Part shown: positions 1 to 7,300 of the stretch, piece by piece
Position numbering within the stretch: the first letter of the stretch is position 1
How the letters are laid out: each line of letters begins with the position of its first letter
Source: an uncultured Gammaproteobacteria bacterium
Lineage (GTDB): Bacteria; Pseudomonadota; Gammaproteobacteria; GCA-001735895
Assembly (NCBI GenBank): GCA_945787265.1
Contig: CALZHS010000007.1
Span: forward strand, 1-13,671
DNA: 13,671 nucleotides
Reading direction: 5' to 3'
The notes under the pieces: model-generated
Seen by the model: the letters and a program-made list of their open reading frames with translations, nothing else
Database searches by the model: none
Told to the model about the DNA's origin: nothing
Program-made: the position numbers and the translations under genes

Positions 1-438
1 TTTGGGCTCATTGTCGACAAGCGTCTGCACGGCCTCACCACCCCGAGTGAGCTTAGCAGCGAATTTTTCAAAAACGCAGACTACCAGACCATTGCCCAGT
101 TTGTTGAGCAGGTCGGGGACATGTTTACCGCGGAATCTTATATTAGTCGCGGTGAACGTCGCCGCGAGGTCCAAAAATTCAGCGAGGTTTATTACTGGCT
201 GATTAGGGAGGCTCGCAAGGGATTGAATATTCAACGCTACAAAGGCCTGGGTGAAATGAATCCGGAGCAGCTATGGGAAACCACCATGGATCCGGAAAAT
301 CGGCGCTTGCTGCAGGTCCGAATCGAAGATGCTATTGCGGCAGACCAGGTCTTTACCACGCTCATGGGCGACCAGGTAGAGCCGAGACGTGACTTCATCG
401 AAACCAATGCGCTCAATGTCAGTAATCTGGATGTATAG
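1..438 (+). CDS. gyrB: DNA gyrase subunit B, C-terminal part (partial)
   Basis: This is the last 145 residues of GyrB, the ATPase/TOPRIM subunit of DNA gyrase, which introduces negative supercoils in the cytoplasm. The open frame runs from base 1, so the start lies outside the window. The segment RYKGLGEMNPEQLWETTMDP (about residues 80-99 of the visible part) is the highly conserved end of the TOPRIM region, and the ending (EPRRDFIETNALNVSNLDV) is the usual proteobacterial GyrB tail. The preceding stretch, including SRGERRREVQKFSEVYYWL, fits the extra domain found inside the TOPRIM region of gammaproteobacterial GyrB. The gene ends with TAG. In many gammaproteobacteria gyrB follows dnaA-dnaN-recF, so the replication origin may lie upstream of the window; that is inference. 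Identification is essentially certain. Confidence 0.97.
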   Translation, partial: FGLIVDKRLHGLTTPSELSSEFFKNADYQTIAQFVEQVGDMFTAESYISRGERRREVQKFSEVYYWLIREARKGLNIQRYKGLGEMNPEQLWETTMDPENRRLLQVRIEDAIAADQVFTTLMGDQVEPRRDFIETNALNVSNLDV

Positions 439-445
439 CAAACCC

Positions 446-475
446 TTGATTTTATTGAAATAATCTCTATATAAC
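446..475 (+). promoter_or_regulatory. candidate sigma-70 promoter for lemA-GIDE unit
   Basis: The 68-base gap after gyrB is AT-rich. It holds TTGATT (446-451) and TATAAC (470-475, five of six matches to the consensus -10) with an 18-base spacer. The start of transcription would fall about 25 bases before the lemA start codon. I see no rho-independent terminator for gyrB in the gap. Assigned by eye. Confidence 0.4.
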
Positions 476-506
476 AGGGACAGACTAATAACTGGGGAAT
501 AGTTCA

Positions 507-1082
507 ATGGATATTGCTAGCATCATTTTCTGGGTGATTGTCGGGGCTTTGGCAATATACATTGTCAGCATCTACAACCACCTGGTTCGCGTTAAGCACA
601 ACGTTTCCAAGGCCTGGTCGAATATCGATGTCTTGCTCAAGCAGCGACACGATGAAATACCGAAGCTGGTAGAAACCTGCAAGCAATACATGAAGTTCGA
701 ACAGGAAACCCTGGAGAAAGTCATGCAGGCGCGTTCACGGGTTTCAGAGGCGCGGCAAAACCAGGATGTTCCGGGGCTGGGCATGGCAGAGGGTGCGTTG
801 CGCCTGGGCCTCGGCCAGCTGTTTGCCCTGGCCGAGGATTATCCCGAACTGCGCGCCAATGAAAACTTCCAGCATTTGCAGGGGCGCATCAGCACGCTGG
901 AAAACACGATCGCTGATCGTCGCGAGTTCTATAACGAATCCGCCAATATCAATAATATTGCGATTGAAACCTTTCCAGATCTGATTGTTGCAAGATTGTT
1001 TGGCTTCGGCCCGCGGGACCTGCTCGAGTTTGAAGCCGGCGAAACAGTCGACGTTAGTGTGAAAGAATTATTCGAAACCTGA
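507..1082 (+). CDS. lemA: LemA family membrane protein
   Basis: A 191-residue LemA-family protein. Residues about 5-25 form a single N-terminal membrane helix, followed by the family signature YNHLVRVKHNVSKAWSNIDV and the segment KQRHDEIPKLVETCKQYMKFE. Further on come the matching helices LGQLFALAEDYPELRANENF and ENTIADRREFYNESA, ending in the conserved FPDLIVARLFGFG. The length is typical for the family, whose members fold as a bundle of long helices fixed to the inner membrane. The start ATG has GGGGA eight bases upstream. The biochemical role of LemA is not settled. The next gene (22 bases on) encodes a GIDE-domain membrane protein, a recurrent partner of LemA in bacteria, so the two probably form one operon and act together at the membrane. 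Confidence 0.93.
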   Translation: MDIASIIFWVIVGALAIYIVSIYNHLVRVKHNVSKAWSNIDVLLKQRHDEIPKLVETCKQYMKFEQETLEKVMQARSRVSEARQNQDVPGLGMAEGALRLGLGQLFALAEDYPELRANENFQHLQGRISTLENTIADRREFYNESANINNIAIETFPDLIVARLFGFGPRDLLEFEAGETVDVSVKELFET

Positions 1083-1104
1083 TTGCAAGCGCAGTACCCA
1101 GGCT

Positions 1105-2040
1105 ATGTTTTCGTGGCTCGAGTTTGAAATCCTGGAATTGCCGAGGGTAGAGTACCTGGTGTTACTCGGGGTACTGGTGGCTGTGTTTGCCTACCTGGTC
1201 TATTACTCTTATCGGATCATCAAACGCTACCGCTTCATGGGCGGCACCGCGACGTCGCTAATCAGGTCTGCCGCGCAAGGCCACGTGGAGCTCAAGGGGC
1301 TGGGCGAATGGCTACCCAATGACGAGATACGTTCACCATTCAGCAATCGCCGTTGCGTCTGGTATCACTGCACCATCGAAAAGAGAAAACGTTCGGGCAA
1401 ACGCACGACCTGGACCAACATTTCAGATCAACGCAGCAGCCACCTGTTCCGCCTGGTTGACGATACCGGTGACTGCATCATCGATCCCGATCATGCCCAC
1501 GTAATCCCCGAGCTGGATATAACCTGGTACGGCCATAGTCCGGATTACCGAACGCGTGGTCCCAGCAAACCAGCCTGGTTCAGCTTCAGTCTGGGAAATT
1601 ACCGCTTCCGCGAGCGCTTGCTGCTGACGGCTGGCACATTATATGCCCTCGGGGGGTTTCGAACCGTGCACAGCAATCCGTCCGATGCGTTTATCGCTAA
1701 GCAGGTCGAGGAGCTGGTTAAAACCTGGAAGCTGCAGCCGGGGAAATACCTGCGCGAATATGACCTGGATCAGAATGGGAAAATCGAGCAACAGGAATGG
1801 AAAGCGATCCGGGCAGCAGCCAGCAAGCAGGTGCTTAACCGGTTGAACAGTGAGAAAAAGGAGCACCACGTGATGTCGCGTCCCGACAACAGGAGGCAGC
1901 CCTATATTCTATCGGCAACGCCTGAGGAAGATTTGCTGGCGCGTAAAAAATGGCGTGCCTGCCTGTCCCTGTCGGCCGCATTCCTGGCATTTACCTCGCT
2001 CGTCGTGATGTTTTCAATCCGCGCGCCCTTTTCCATTTGA
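1105..2040 (+). CDS. GIDE-domain membrane protein with EF-hand loop
   Basis: A 311-residue protein with a membrane helix at about residues 16-36, a soluble central part, and a second membrane helix at about 287-306. The central part (about 70-190) resembles the GIDE domain of the MULAN/GIDE family: NRRCVWYHCTIEKRK and then FRLVDDTGDCIIDPDHAHV are its characteristic strands. Databases often label this family an E3 ubiquitin ligase after its eukaryotic members, but there is no RING finger here, so that name should not be taken literally. Residues 220-231 (DLDQNGKIEQQE) are a textbook EF-hand loop with Asp, Asp, Asn, Gly, Ile and Glu at positions 1, 3, 5, 6, 8 and 12, so calcium binding is likely. 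It sits 22 bases after lemA. The start ATG has only a weak ribosome site, which fits co-translation. Confidence 0.82.
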   Translation: MFSWLEFEILELPRVEYLVLLGVLVAVFAYLVYYSYRIIKRYRFMGGTATSLIRSAAQGHVELKGLGEWLPNDEIRSPFSNRRCVWYHCTIEKRKRSGKRTTWTNISDQRSSHLFRLVDDTGDCIIDPDHAHVIPELDITWYGHSPDYRTRGPSKPAWFSFSLGNYRFRERLLLTAGTLYALGGFRTVHSNPSDAFIAKQVEELVKTWKLQPGKYLREYDLDQNGKIEQQEWKAIRAAASKQVLNRLNSEKKEHHVMSRPDNRRQPYILSATPEEDLLARKKWRACLSLSAAFLAFTSLVVMFSIRAPFSI

Positions 2041-2064
2041 ATGCGCCCCCCAGTTGAGTAGACT
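2037..2064 (+). promoter_or_regulatory. candidate promoter for prlC
   Basis: TTGAAT (2037-2042, overlapping the stop codon of the GIDE gene) and TAGACT (2059-2064) are separated by 16 bases in the short gap before prlC. Transcription would start near 2071, leaving a leader of about 27 bases before the TTG start. Found by eye; the match is moderate. Confidence 0.33.
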
Positions 2065-2083
2065 ACCGCACTTGAAATAGACC

Positions 2084-2089
2084 AGGTGG
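2084..2089 (+). promoter_or_regulatory. ribosome binding site deciding the prlC start
   Basis: AGGTGG lies eight bases before TTG 2098. It contains the GTG codon at 2086 that could otherwise be taken as the start, so the two readings exclude each other. Homology to the N-terminus of E. coli OpdA favours the TTG. Confidence 0.55.
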
Positions 2090-2097
2090 CCGAAGCC

Positions 2098-4134
2098 TTG
2101 ACCAATCCATTACTCGAACCCGGCGAACTGCCGGCTTTCAGCAAAATAAGCCCCGAAATTATCGAACCCGCCATCAGGCAGCTGATTGATCAAAATCGTA
2201 ACGCAATAGCCAGGTTGACCCGACAACCGGAGTCAAACTGGGACAATCTCATCAAGCCGCTGGAGTTGATGGGCGACCGCCTCGACAAGGCCTGGTCACC
2301 GGTCCGACATCTGAACTCGGTCAAAAGCAGCCCGGCGCTGCGAGATGCCTACAATAACTGCCTGCCTTTACTCAGCGAATACTCGACCGAGATCAGTCAA
2401 AATCGCGAACTTTACCAGGGATACCGAAACATCGCTGATTCTTCCGGATTTGACGAATTTACTTCGGCACAGCAGAAAGCGATCACCGATGCATTGAGGC
2501 ATTTTCGCCTGGGCGGCGTTGAGCTTGAAGGCGAAGACAGGTCGCGCTACCAGCAGTTGCAAAAGGAATTGTCTGACCTGCAGTCGAAATTTGAAAATAA
2601 CCTGCTCGATTCCACGCAAGCATGGCAGTACCTGATCGAAGACAAAACAGAATTACAGGGTCTGCCGGAGTACGCGCTTGCCATGTTGCGGCAACTCGCC
2701 GAGCAGAAGGAATTAAGCGGTTACCGAGTGACCCTGGACATGCCCTGCTATCTCGCGGTGATCACCTATGCCGATAATCGGGACTTGCGGAAAGCGCTTT
2801 ATGAGGCCTATGTGACACGGGCATCGGACCAGGGTATCAGCGATAAAATCTGGGATAATGCTGCTATCATGGTCGAAATTGTCGCTAAAAGACAAGAAAA
2901 GGCCAGGTTGTTGGGATTTGGCAGTTACGCCGAATACTCGTTGGAAACCAAGATGGCGGCAACGGTTGACCAGGTGATCGAATTTCTAAACGATCTGGCC
3001 GAACGCTCAAAACCCGCCGCGATGGCCGAGGTTGATGAACGTCAGGCCTACGCCGAGTCACTCGGTTTTGCAGGAGAGCTCGAAGCCTGGGATTACGCTT
3101 ACTACAGCGAAAAGCTGAAACAACATCGTTACCAGATCTCCGACGAGGATCTGAAGCCTTATTTTTCTGATCGCCGTGTGATCAGGGGGCTGTTTGATAT
3201 TGTCGCCAGGCTTTACGGCGTCAGTATTTCAAGCATAAACGCCGAATTCGATGCCTGGGATGAAGCGGTCAGTCTTTACCAGATACAAAATGAACAGGGC
3301 GAGGTCATCGGACAGTTTTATCTTGATCTGTATGCGCGCGAGAACAAGCGCGGCGGCGCCTGGATGGATGAGTGCGTCAATCGCTACCGTATCGATGGCA
3401 AAACCCAGTTACCGGTTGCCTATCTGACCTGTAACCTGACGCCCCCGCTGGGTGAAGAACCGGCGCTGTTTACCCACGATGAGGTCATCACGCTGTTTCA
3501 TGAATTTGGCCACGGCCTTCACCACATGTTGACGCAAGTCGACGTGCCGGACGTGGCCGGCATCAACGGTGTCGAGTGGGACGCGGTCGAATTGCCAAGC
3601 CAGTTCATGGAAAATTATTGCTGGGAGCGCGAAGCGCTGGACCTGTTTGCGCGTCATTACCAGACAGATGAGCCGCTACCGGATGATCTTTACCAGCGCA
3701 TGTTAGCCGGGCGGAATTTTCAAAGCGCGCTGCAGATGTTGCGCCAGATAGAATTTGCGTTGTTTGATATTCGGCTGCATCAACAGACGGAAATTTCATC
3801 CGCCTCGGAAATTCAGTCGATTCTTGACCAGGTCAGGTCCGAGGTTGCGGTCGTTAAGACGCCCGCCGTCAATCGTTTTCAGAATAGTTTTTCACATATT
3901 TTTGCAGGCGGGTATGCGGCAGGTTACTATAGCTACAAGTGGGCGGAAGTCTTATCCGCTGATGCCTTTGCTGCTTTTGAAGAAGAAGGGATATTCAATC
4001 CCGAAACCGGGCAAAGATTTCTGCACTGTGTGCTGGAACAGGGGGGTTCACGTCCTGCAATGGAGTCATTTCGATGCTTTCGCGGCCGCGAACCGGAAAT
4101 TGATGCATTATTAAGACATAGTGGAATTGGCTAG
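2098..4134 (+). CDS. prlC: oligopeptidase A (M3 family zinc metallopeptidase)
   Basis: A cytoplasmic thimet-type oligopeptidase that degrades short peptides, including cleaved signal peptides in E. coli. The zinc-binding helix HEFGH lies at residues 468-472 with the flanking FHEFGHGLHHML, and the third zinc ligand is expected in the downstream ELPSQFMENYCWE. The C-terminal SFSHIFAGGYAAGYYSYKWA is also strongly conserved. The length, about 678 residues, matches E. coli OpdA (680). Two starts are possible: GTG at 2086 and TTG at 2098. I prefer TTG because the protein then begins MTNPLLEPGELPAFSK, lining up with the E. coli start MTNPLLTPFELPPFSK, and because AGGTGG (2084-2089), a good ribosome site, sits eight bases before it. 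The GTG start is part of that same ribosome site. It is followed within three bases by the ygiM-like gene. Confidence 0.96.
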   Translation: MTNPLLEPGELPAFSKISPEIIEPAIRQLIDQNRNAIARLTRQPESNWDNLIKPLELMGDRLDKAWSPVRHLNSVKSSPALRDAYNNCLPLLSEYSTEISQNRELYQGYRNIADSSGFDEFTSAQQKAITDALRHFRLGGVELEGEDRSRYQQLQKELSDLQSKFENNLLDSTQAWQYLIEDKTELQGLPEYALAMLRQLAEQKELSGYRVTLDMPCYLAVITYADNRDLRKALYEAYVTRASDQGISDKIWDNAAIMVEIVAKRQEKARLLGFGSYAEYSLETKMAATVDQVIEFLNDLAERSKPAAMAEVDERQAYAESLGFAGELEAWDYAYYSEKLKQHRYQISDEDLKPYFSDRRVIRGLFDIVARLYGVSISSINAEFDAWDEAVSLYQIQNEQGEVIGQFYLDLYARENKRGGAWMDECVNRYRIDGKTQLPVAYLTCNLTPPLGEEPALFTHDEVITLFHEFGHGLHHMLTQVDVPDVAGINGVEWDAVELPSQFMENYCWEREALDLFARHYQTDEPLPDDLYQRMLAGRNFQSALQMLRQIEFALFDIRLHQQTEISSASEIQSILDQVRSEVAVVKTPAVNRFQNSFSHIFAGGYAAGYYSYKWAEVLSADAFAAFEEEGIFNPETGQRFLHCVLEQGGSRPAMESFRCFRGREPEIDALLRHSGIG

Positions 4135-4137
4135 CTA

Positions 4138-4806
4138 ATGTTAAGAATTAAATATCTGGGTTTGACCCTGGTTTTTTACTGTGTGCTGGTGGCAGCCCAG
4201 GAAACAACCGATCAGGATAAAGACAGGCAGTATGTCACCGACCAGTTACGCCTGTCGCTATACCAGCAGGCAAGTTCGTCCAGCCAGGTTATCAAACTGC
4301 TGCAATCGGGGGATATGCTCGAAATAGAGCAGATCCAGGGGCCCTACGCGTTTGTTACCACGCCCGATGGCACCAAGGGATGGGTTAAACGTGGTTTTCT
4401 GACGGTAAAGCCGACCTACAATGTTTTATACCAGGAAGAACAAAAAAAGACCGCAAGCCTCGCCGCCGAAATCGAAAAATTCAGCAATAGCAAGGCCGTC
4501 ATCGACCAGTATGAAAAGGATATGGACGGCCTGGTTGAAAAAATAGACCTGCTCGAAGCCGAGAAACAAAAGGCGACCCAATCGATCGAAGAGCTGCAGC
4601 AGGAAGTTGAAGCGAAACAGCGTGAAATTGATCTGAAAGATGCCGATAGCGCACCCGCCATCTTTGTGTTGATAGATACGTTTCTGCGCTACTGGACAAT
4701 CATCGTGCCGATTATTGTCGTCATAATAATTCTAAGTTTTCTGGTCAGTAAGATTTTTATCGAAGCCCGAATCAAAAGAAAATTTCACGGCATCAAGATC
4801 TGGTAA
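4138..4806 (+). CDS. YgiM-type SH3 domain / coiled-coil membrane protein
   Basis: A 222-residue protein with the layout of the YgiM (TIGR04211) family. Residues 1-20 are a signal sequence ending in VAAQ. Residues about 32-90 form a bacterial SH3 domain (YVTDQLRLSLYQ, then GDMLEI and TPDGTKGWVKRGFL). A charged coiled coil covers about 98-168, and a membrane helix about 186-206 is followed by a basic tail (RIKRKFHGIKIW). The SH3 domain would face the periplasm, where such domains often bind peptidoglycan or envelope partners; the precise function is unknown. It starts three bases after the prlC stop and ends directly against the ubiD start, so it is probably translated by coupling. No strong ribosome site is seen before its ATG. 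Confidence 0.85.
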   Translation: MLRIKYLGLTLVFYCVLVAAQETTDQDKDRQYVTDQLRLSLYQQASSSSQVIKLLQSGDMLEIEQIQGPYAFVTTPDGTKGWVKRGFLTVKPTYNVLYQEEQKKTASLAAEIEKFSNSKAVIDQYEKDMDGLVEKIDLLEAEKQKATQSIEELQQEVEAKQREIDLKDADSAPAIFVLIDTFLRYWTIIVPIIVVIIILSFLVSKIFIEARIKRKFHGIKIW

Positions 4807-6273
4807 ATGGAATACCGGGACCTGCGGGACTTTATCGATCAGCTCGAGCAGGGCGGCGATCTAAAACGTATCAGCAAACCAGTCTCTCCCCATCTCGAGA
4901 TTACCGAAATTGCGGCCCGGGTCCTGCGTGCCGGCGGGCCGGCCCTGCTGTTCGAGCAACCCGGTGACAGCGAGATTCCCCTGTTGGCCAATCTGTTCGG
5001 TACCGAAGGTCGCGTCGCGCTTGCGCTGGGAAAGAATAATGCCGCTTCGTTGCGCGAGGTCGGCAAGCTGCTGGCTTTTCTGAAGGAACCCGCGCCGCCA
5101 AAAGGCTTCAAGGACGCGATGAAAACGCTGCCAATCTATAAAAAAGTGCTTGATATGGCGCCAAAGGTGGTAAAGAAAGGCAAATGCCAGGAAATTCGAT
5201 TCGACGGGGATGAGGTTGATTTGAGCAGGCTTCCGATCCAGACCTGTTGGCCAGAAGATGCCGCTCCGCTAATCACCTGGGGACTTGTCACTACCCGGGG
5301 ACCCTCAAAACAACGACAAAACCTCGGTATTTATCGCCAGCAACTGATCGGCCGTAACCGCCTCATCATGCGCTGGTTATCGCACCGCGGTGGCGCGCTG
5401 GATTACCAGGAATGGTGCCAGCAAAAGGGCGATGAACCTTTCCCGGTCTCGGTGGTGTTGGGATGTGATCCGGCGACCATCCTGGCGGCAGTGACGCCTA
5501 TTCCTGACGCGCTTTCGGAATACGCCTTTGCCGGTTTGCTGCGGGGTTCCAAAACCGAGGTAACCCGTTCGTTGCTTTCTGATCTCGAGATCCCTGCGCG
5601 GGCCGAAATCGTGCTTGAAGGCCATATATATGCAGGCGATGAAGCCGATGAGGGCCCTTTTGGCGATCACACCGGTTACTACAACGAAATCGAGAAATTT
5701 CCGGTATTCACGGTCGAGGCCATGAGCACACGCGAAAACCCGATATATCACAGCACCTACACCGGCCGACCACCTGATGAACCCTCGGTACTCGGGCTTG
5801 CGCTCAACGAAGTCTTCATACCGATACTGCAAAAGCAGTTTTCTGAAATCGTCGATTTTTACCTGCCGGCTGAGGGCTGTTCTTATCGGGTGGCTATCGT
5901 AAGCATTAAAAAACAGTATCCCGGTCATGCCAAGCGGGTGATGATGGGCGTCTGGTCGTTCCTGCGCCAGTTTATGTACACCAAGTTTGTCATCGTGGTG
6001 GACGACGATATCGATGCCCGCAGCTGGGAAGATGTCATCTGGGCGATATCCACGCGCACCGATCCGGCGCGCGACATTACCCTGGTCGAGAACACGCCCA
6101 TCGATTATCTTGACTTTGCCTCTCCGGTATCCGGCCTGGGTTCGAAGATGGGCCTGGATGCCACCAACAAGCTGCCCGCTGAAACCGGGCGCGAATGGGG
6201 CAAACCGATCGCCATGTCACCTGAAGTTGTCGACAGGATCGACCAGATATGGTCCGAGCTAGGGCTCGAATGA
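4807..6273 (+). CDS. ubiD: 4-hydroxy-3-polyprenylbenzoate decarboxylase UbiD
   Basis: UbiD removes the carboxyl group of 4-hydroxy-3-octaprenylbenzoate in ubiquinone synthesis, using the prenylated flavin made by UbiX. The 488 residues match E. coli UbiD (497) over the whole length, from MEYRDLRDFIDQLEQGGDLK through TCWPEDAAPLITWGL, RQNLGIYRQQLIGRNR and RWLSHRGGALDYQEW to NTPIDYLDFASPVSGLGSKM. The segment EGPFGDHTGYY holds Glu282 and Asp287, the pair that matches the two catalytic acidic positions of the UbiD superfamily; the second is Asp, as in E. coli UbiD, where Fdc1 has Glu. The ATG follows the previous stop with no gap (TAAATG), which suggests coupling, and the N-terminus aligns with E. 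coli. No ubiX is in the window. Downstream, where E. coli has the flavin reductase gene fre, come parA and a ferredoxin. Confidence 0.97.
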   Translation: MEYRDLRDFIDQLEQGGDLKRISKPVSPHLEITEIAARVLRAGGPALLFEQPGDSEIPLLANLFGTEGRVALALGKNNAASLREVGKLLAFLKEPAPPKGFKDAMKTLPIYKKVLDMAPKVVKKGKCQEIRFDGDEVDLSRLPIQTCWPEDAAPLITWGLVTTRGPSKQRQNLGIYRQQLIGRNRLIMRWLSHRGGALDYQEWCQQKGDEPFPVSVVLGCDPATILAAVTPIPDALSEYAFAGLLRGSKTEVTRSLLSDLEIPARAEIVLEGHIYAGDEADEGPFGDHTGYYNEIEKFPVFTVEAMSTRENPIYHSTYTGRPPDEPSVLGLALNEVFIPILQKQFSEIVDFYLPAEGCSYRVAIVSIKKQYPGHAKRVMMGVWSFLRQFMYTKFVIVVDDDIDARSWEDVIWAISTRTDPARDITLVENTPIDYLDFASPVSGLGSKMGLDATNKLPAETGREWGKPIAMSPEVVDRIDQIWSELGLE

Positions 6274-6283
6274 ATGCCAGCTT

Positions 6284-6312
6284 TTGCACCGGCATAGAAA
6301 TTCGACCATAAT
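6284..6312 (+). promoter_or_regulatory. candidate promoter for the parA-like gene
   Basis: TTGCAC (6284-6289) and CATAAT (6307-6312, five of six matches) are spaced by exactly 17 bases in the 75-base gap after ubiD. Transcription would begin near 6319, leaving a leader of about 30 bases with a strong ribosome site. This suggests that parA has its own transcription start. Confidence 0.45.
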
Positions 6313-6348
6313 CGGCTCTCGCAAAACGTAACGGAATCGGGAGGTAAG

Positions 6349-6993
6349 ATGCGTTCAATCATGGTGTTAAATTCCAAGGGTGGCTCGGGAAAGAGCACGG
6401 TAGCAACGAGCATTGCCAGCTACTATGCGACCCAGGGAAACAAGGTCATGCTGGTCGATCTGGATCCCCAGTCCTCCAGCCTGGAATGGCTGGAAGCGAG
6501 ACCCAGCGGGCGCAGCTCGATTACCGGCGTTGACGGATCCGACGGCCATTTCCGGGTTCCTCGAAGTGCCGACTACGTCGTATATGACACGCCGGCCGCC
6601 GTCCACGGCAGGGAGTTAAGTGACTTTTTGCGACGCCCGCAAAGCATCATTATTCCGGTATTACCCTCGCCAATCGATATGCGGGCAGCAACCCCGTTTA
6701 TCCAGAAAGTGCTCGACAACGGCCGTATTGCACGCAAGGAAGCGAGGGTTGCGCTGATCGCAAACCGCTGTCGCGAAAATTACAATATTTATCACGAGCT
6801 TGACAGTTACCTGCGCAAAGTCCGCAAGGCACCCTTTATCAGCGTATTGCGGGAAACCCAGAACTATGTGCGCGCCGCGGAACGTGGACTCGGTATATTC
6901 GAATTGGCGCCTTATTCGGTACGCAAAGATATTGATCAATGGGAACCTATTATTCGCTGGCTTAATAGCAAGCGCAGCCTGCCGCTGGGCTGA
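6349..6993 (+). CDS. ParA-family P-loop ATPase (solitary)
   Basis: A 214-residue ParA/MinD-type ATPase. The deviant Walker A motif KGGSGKST spans residues 10-17, with the signature lysine Lys10. Walker A' (VMLVDLDPQ) is at about 33-41 and Walker B (YVVYDTP) at about 76-82. The small size, with no N-terminal DNA-binding domain, fits the compact ParA forms that position protein or DNA cargo on the nucleoid or membrane. No parB, parS-like repeat or other partner gene is next to it, so the cargo is unknown; chromosome partition is unlikely to be its main job. The start ATG follows GGGAGG at five bases spacing, a very good ribosome site. It lies between ubiD and a small ferredoxin gene. The family is sure, the role is not. 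Confidence 0.9.
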   Translation: MRSIMVLNSKGGSGKSTVATSIASYYATQGNKVMLVDLDPQSSSLEWLEARPSGRSSITGVDGSDGHFRVPRSADYVVYDTPAAVHGRELSDFLRRPQSIIIPVLPSPIDMRAATPFIQKVLDNGRIARKEARVALIANRCRENYNIYHELDSYLRKVRKAPFISVLRETQNYVRAAERGLGIFELAPYSVRKDIDQWEPIIRWLNSKRSLPLG

Positions 6994-7300
6994 GAGCATC
7001 TCGGAGTCGATTTATCAGGTCACCATAGTCCCGACGGGTGAGCAGTTCGCCTGTCCCGCTGACCAGTCTATTCTCACCGCCGCCCATAGCGCTGATATCC
7101 TGATTTCCTACAGTTGCCGTGGCGGGCAGTGCGGTGCATGTATGGGAAAAGTGCACCAGGGCGAAATTGCTTATCCGAACGGGCAGCCCGACGCTATTTC
7201 CGAGGCGCAAACCCAACAGGGTTATGCCCTGTTCTGCAGCGCCTTCGCCCTGTCGGACCTCAGCATTGAATTAATAGATCCCATGCGTCTGGGTTCCTAG
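6932..7300 (+). CDS. small [2Fe-2S] ferredoxin domain protein, start unclear
   Basis: The frame encodes a plant-type [2Fe-2S] ferredoxin domain. The motif CRGGQCGAC (Cys-x4-Cys-x2-Cys) is followed about 47 residues later by the fourth cysteine in ALFCSA. The domain starts near SIYQVTIVPTGEQF (about base 7007) and ends DLSIELIDPMRLGS with TAG. It resembles the N-terminal ferredoxin domain of CDP-6-deoxyglucoseen-reductase-like proteins, but the flavin/NAD reductase half is absent. The start is a problem: no ATG or GTG lies just before the domain. I give the nearest standard start, TTG 6932, which overlaps the end of parA by 62 bases and has no ribosome site. ATG 6866 and 6800 lie deeper in parA, and ATC 6998 or ATT 7010 would be non-standard. 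The stop overlaps that of the convergent racemase gene. It could be a working ferredoxin or a relic. Confidence 0.72.
   Translation: MINGNLLFAGLIASAACRWAESISESIYQVTIVPTGEQFACPADQSILTAAHSADILISYSCRGGQCGACMGKVHQGEIAYPNGQPDAISEAQTQQGYALFCSAFALSDLSIELIDPMRLGS

Noticed and set aside
1105..2040. E3 ubiquitin ligase function for the GIDE protein
   Set aside because: There is no RING finger or other ligase motif; the label only reflects the eukaryotic family members.
5377..5928. 183-codon open frame on the minus strand within ubiD
   Set aside because: It lies wholly opposite a highly conserved ubiD segment, shows no recognisable domain, and is best explained as a codon-usage shadow.
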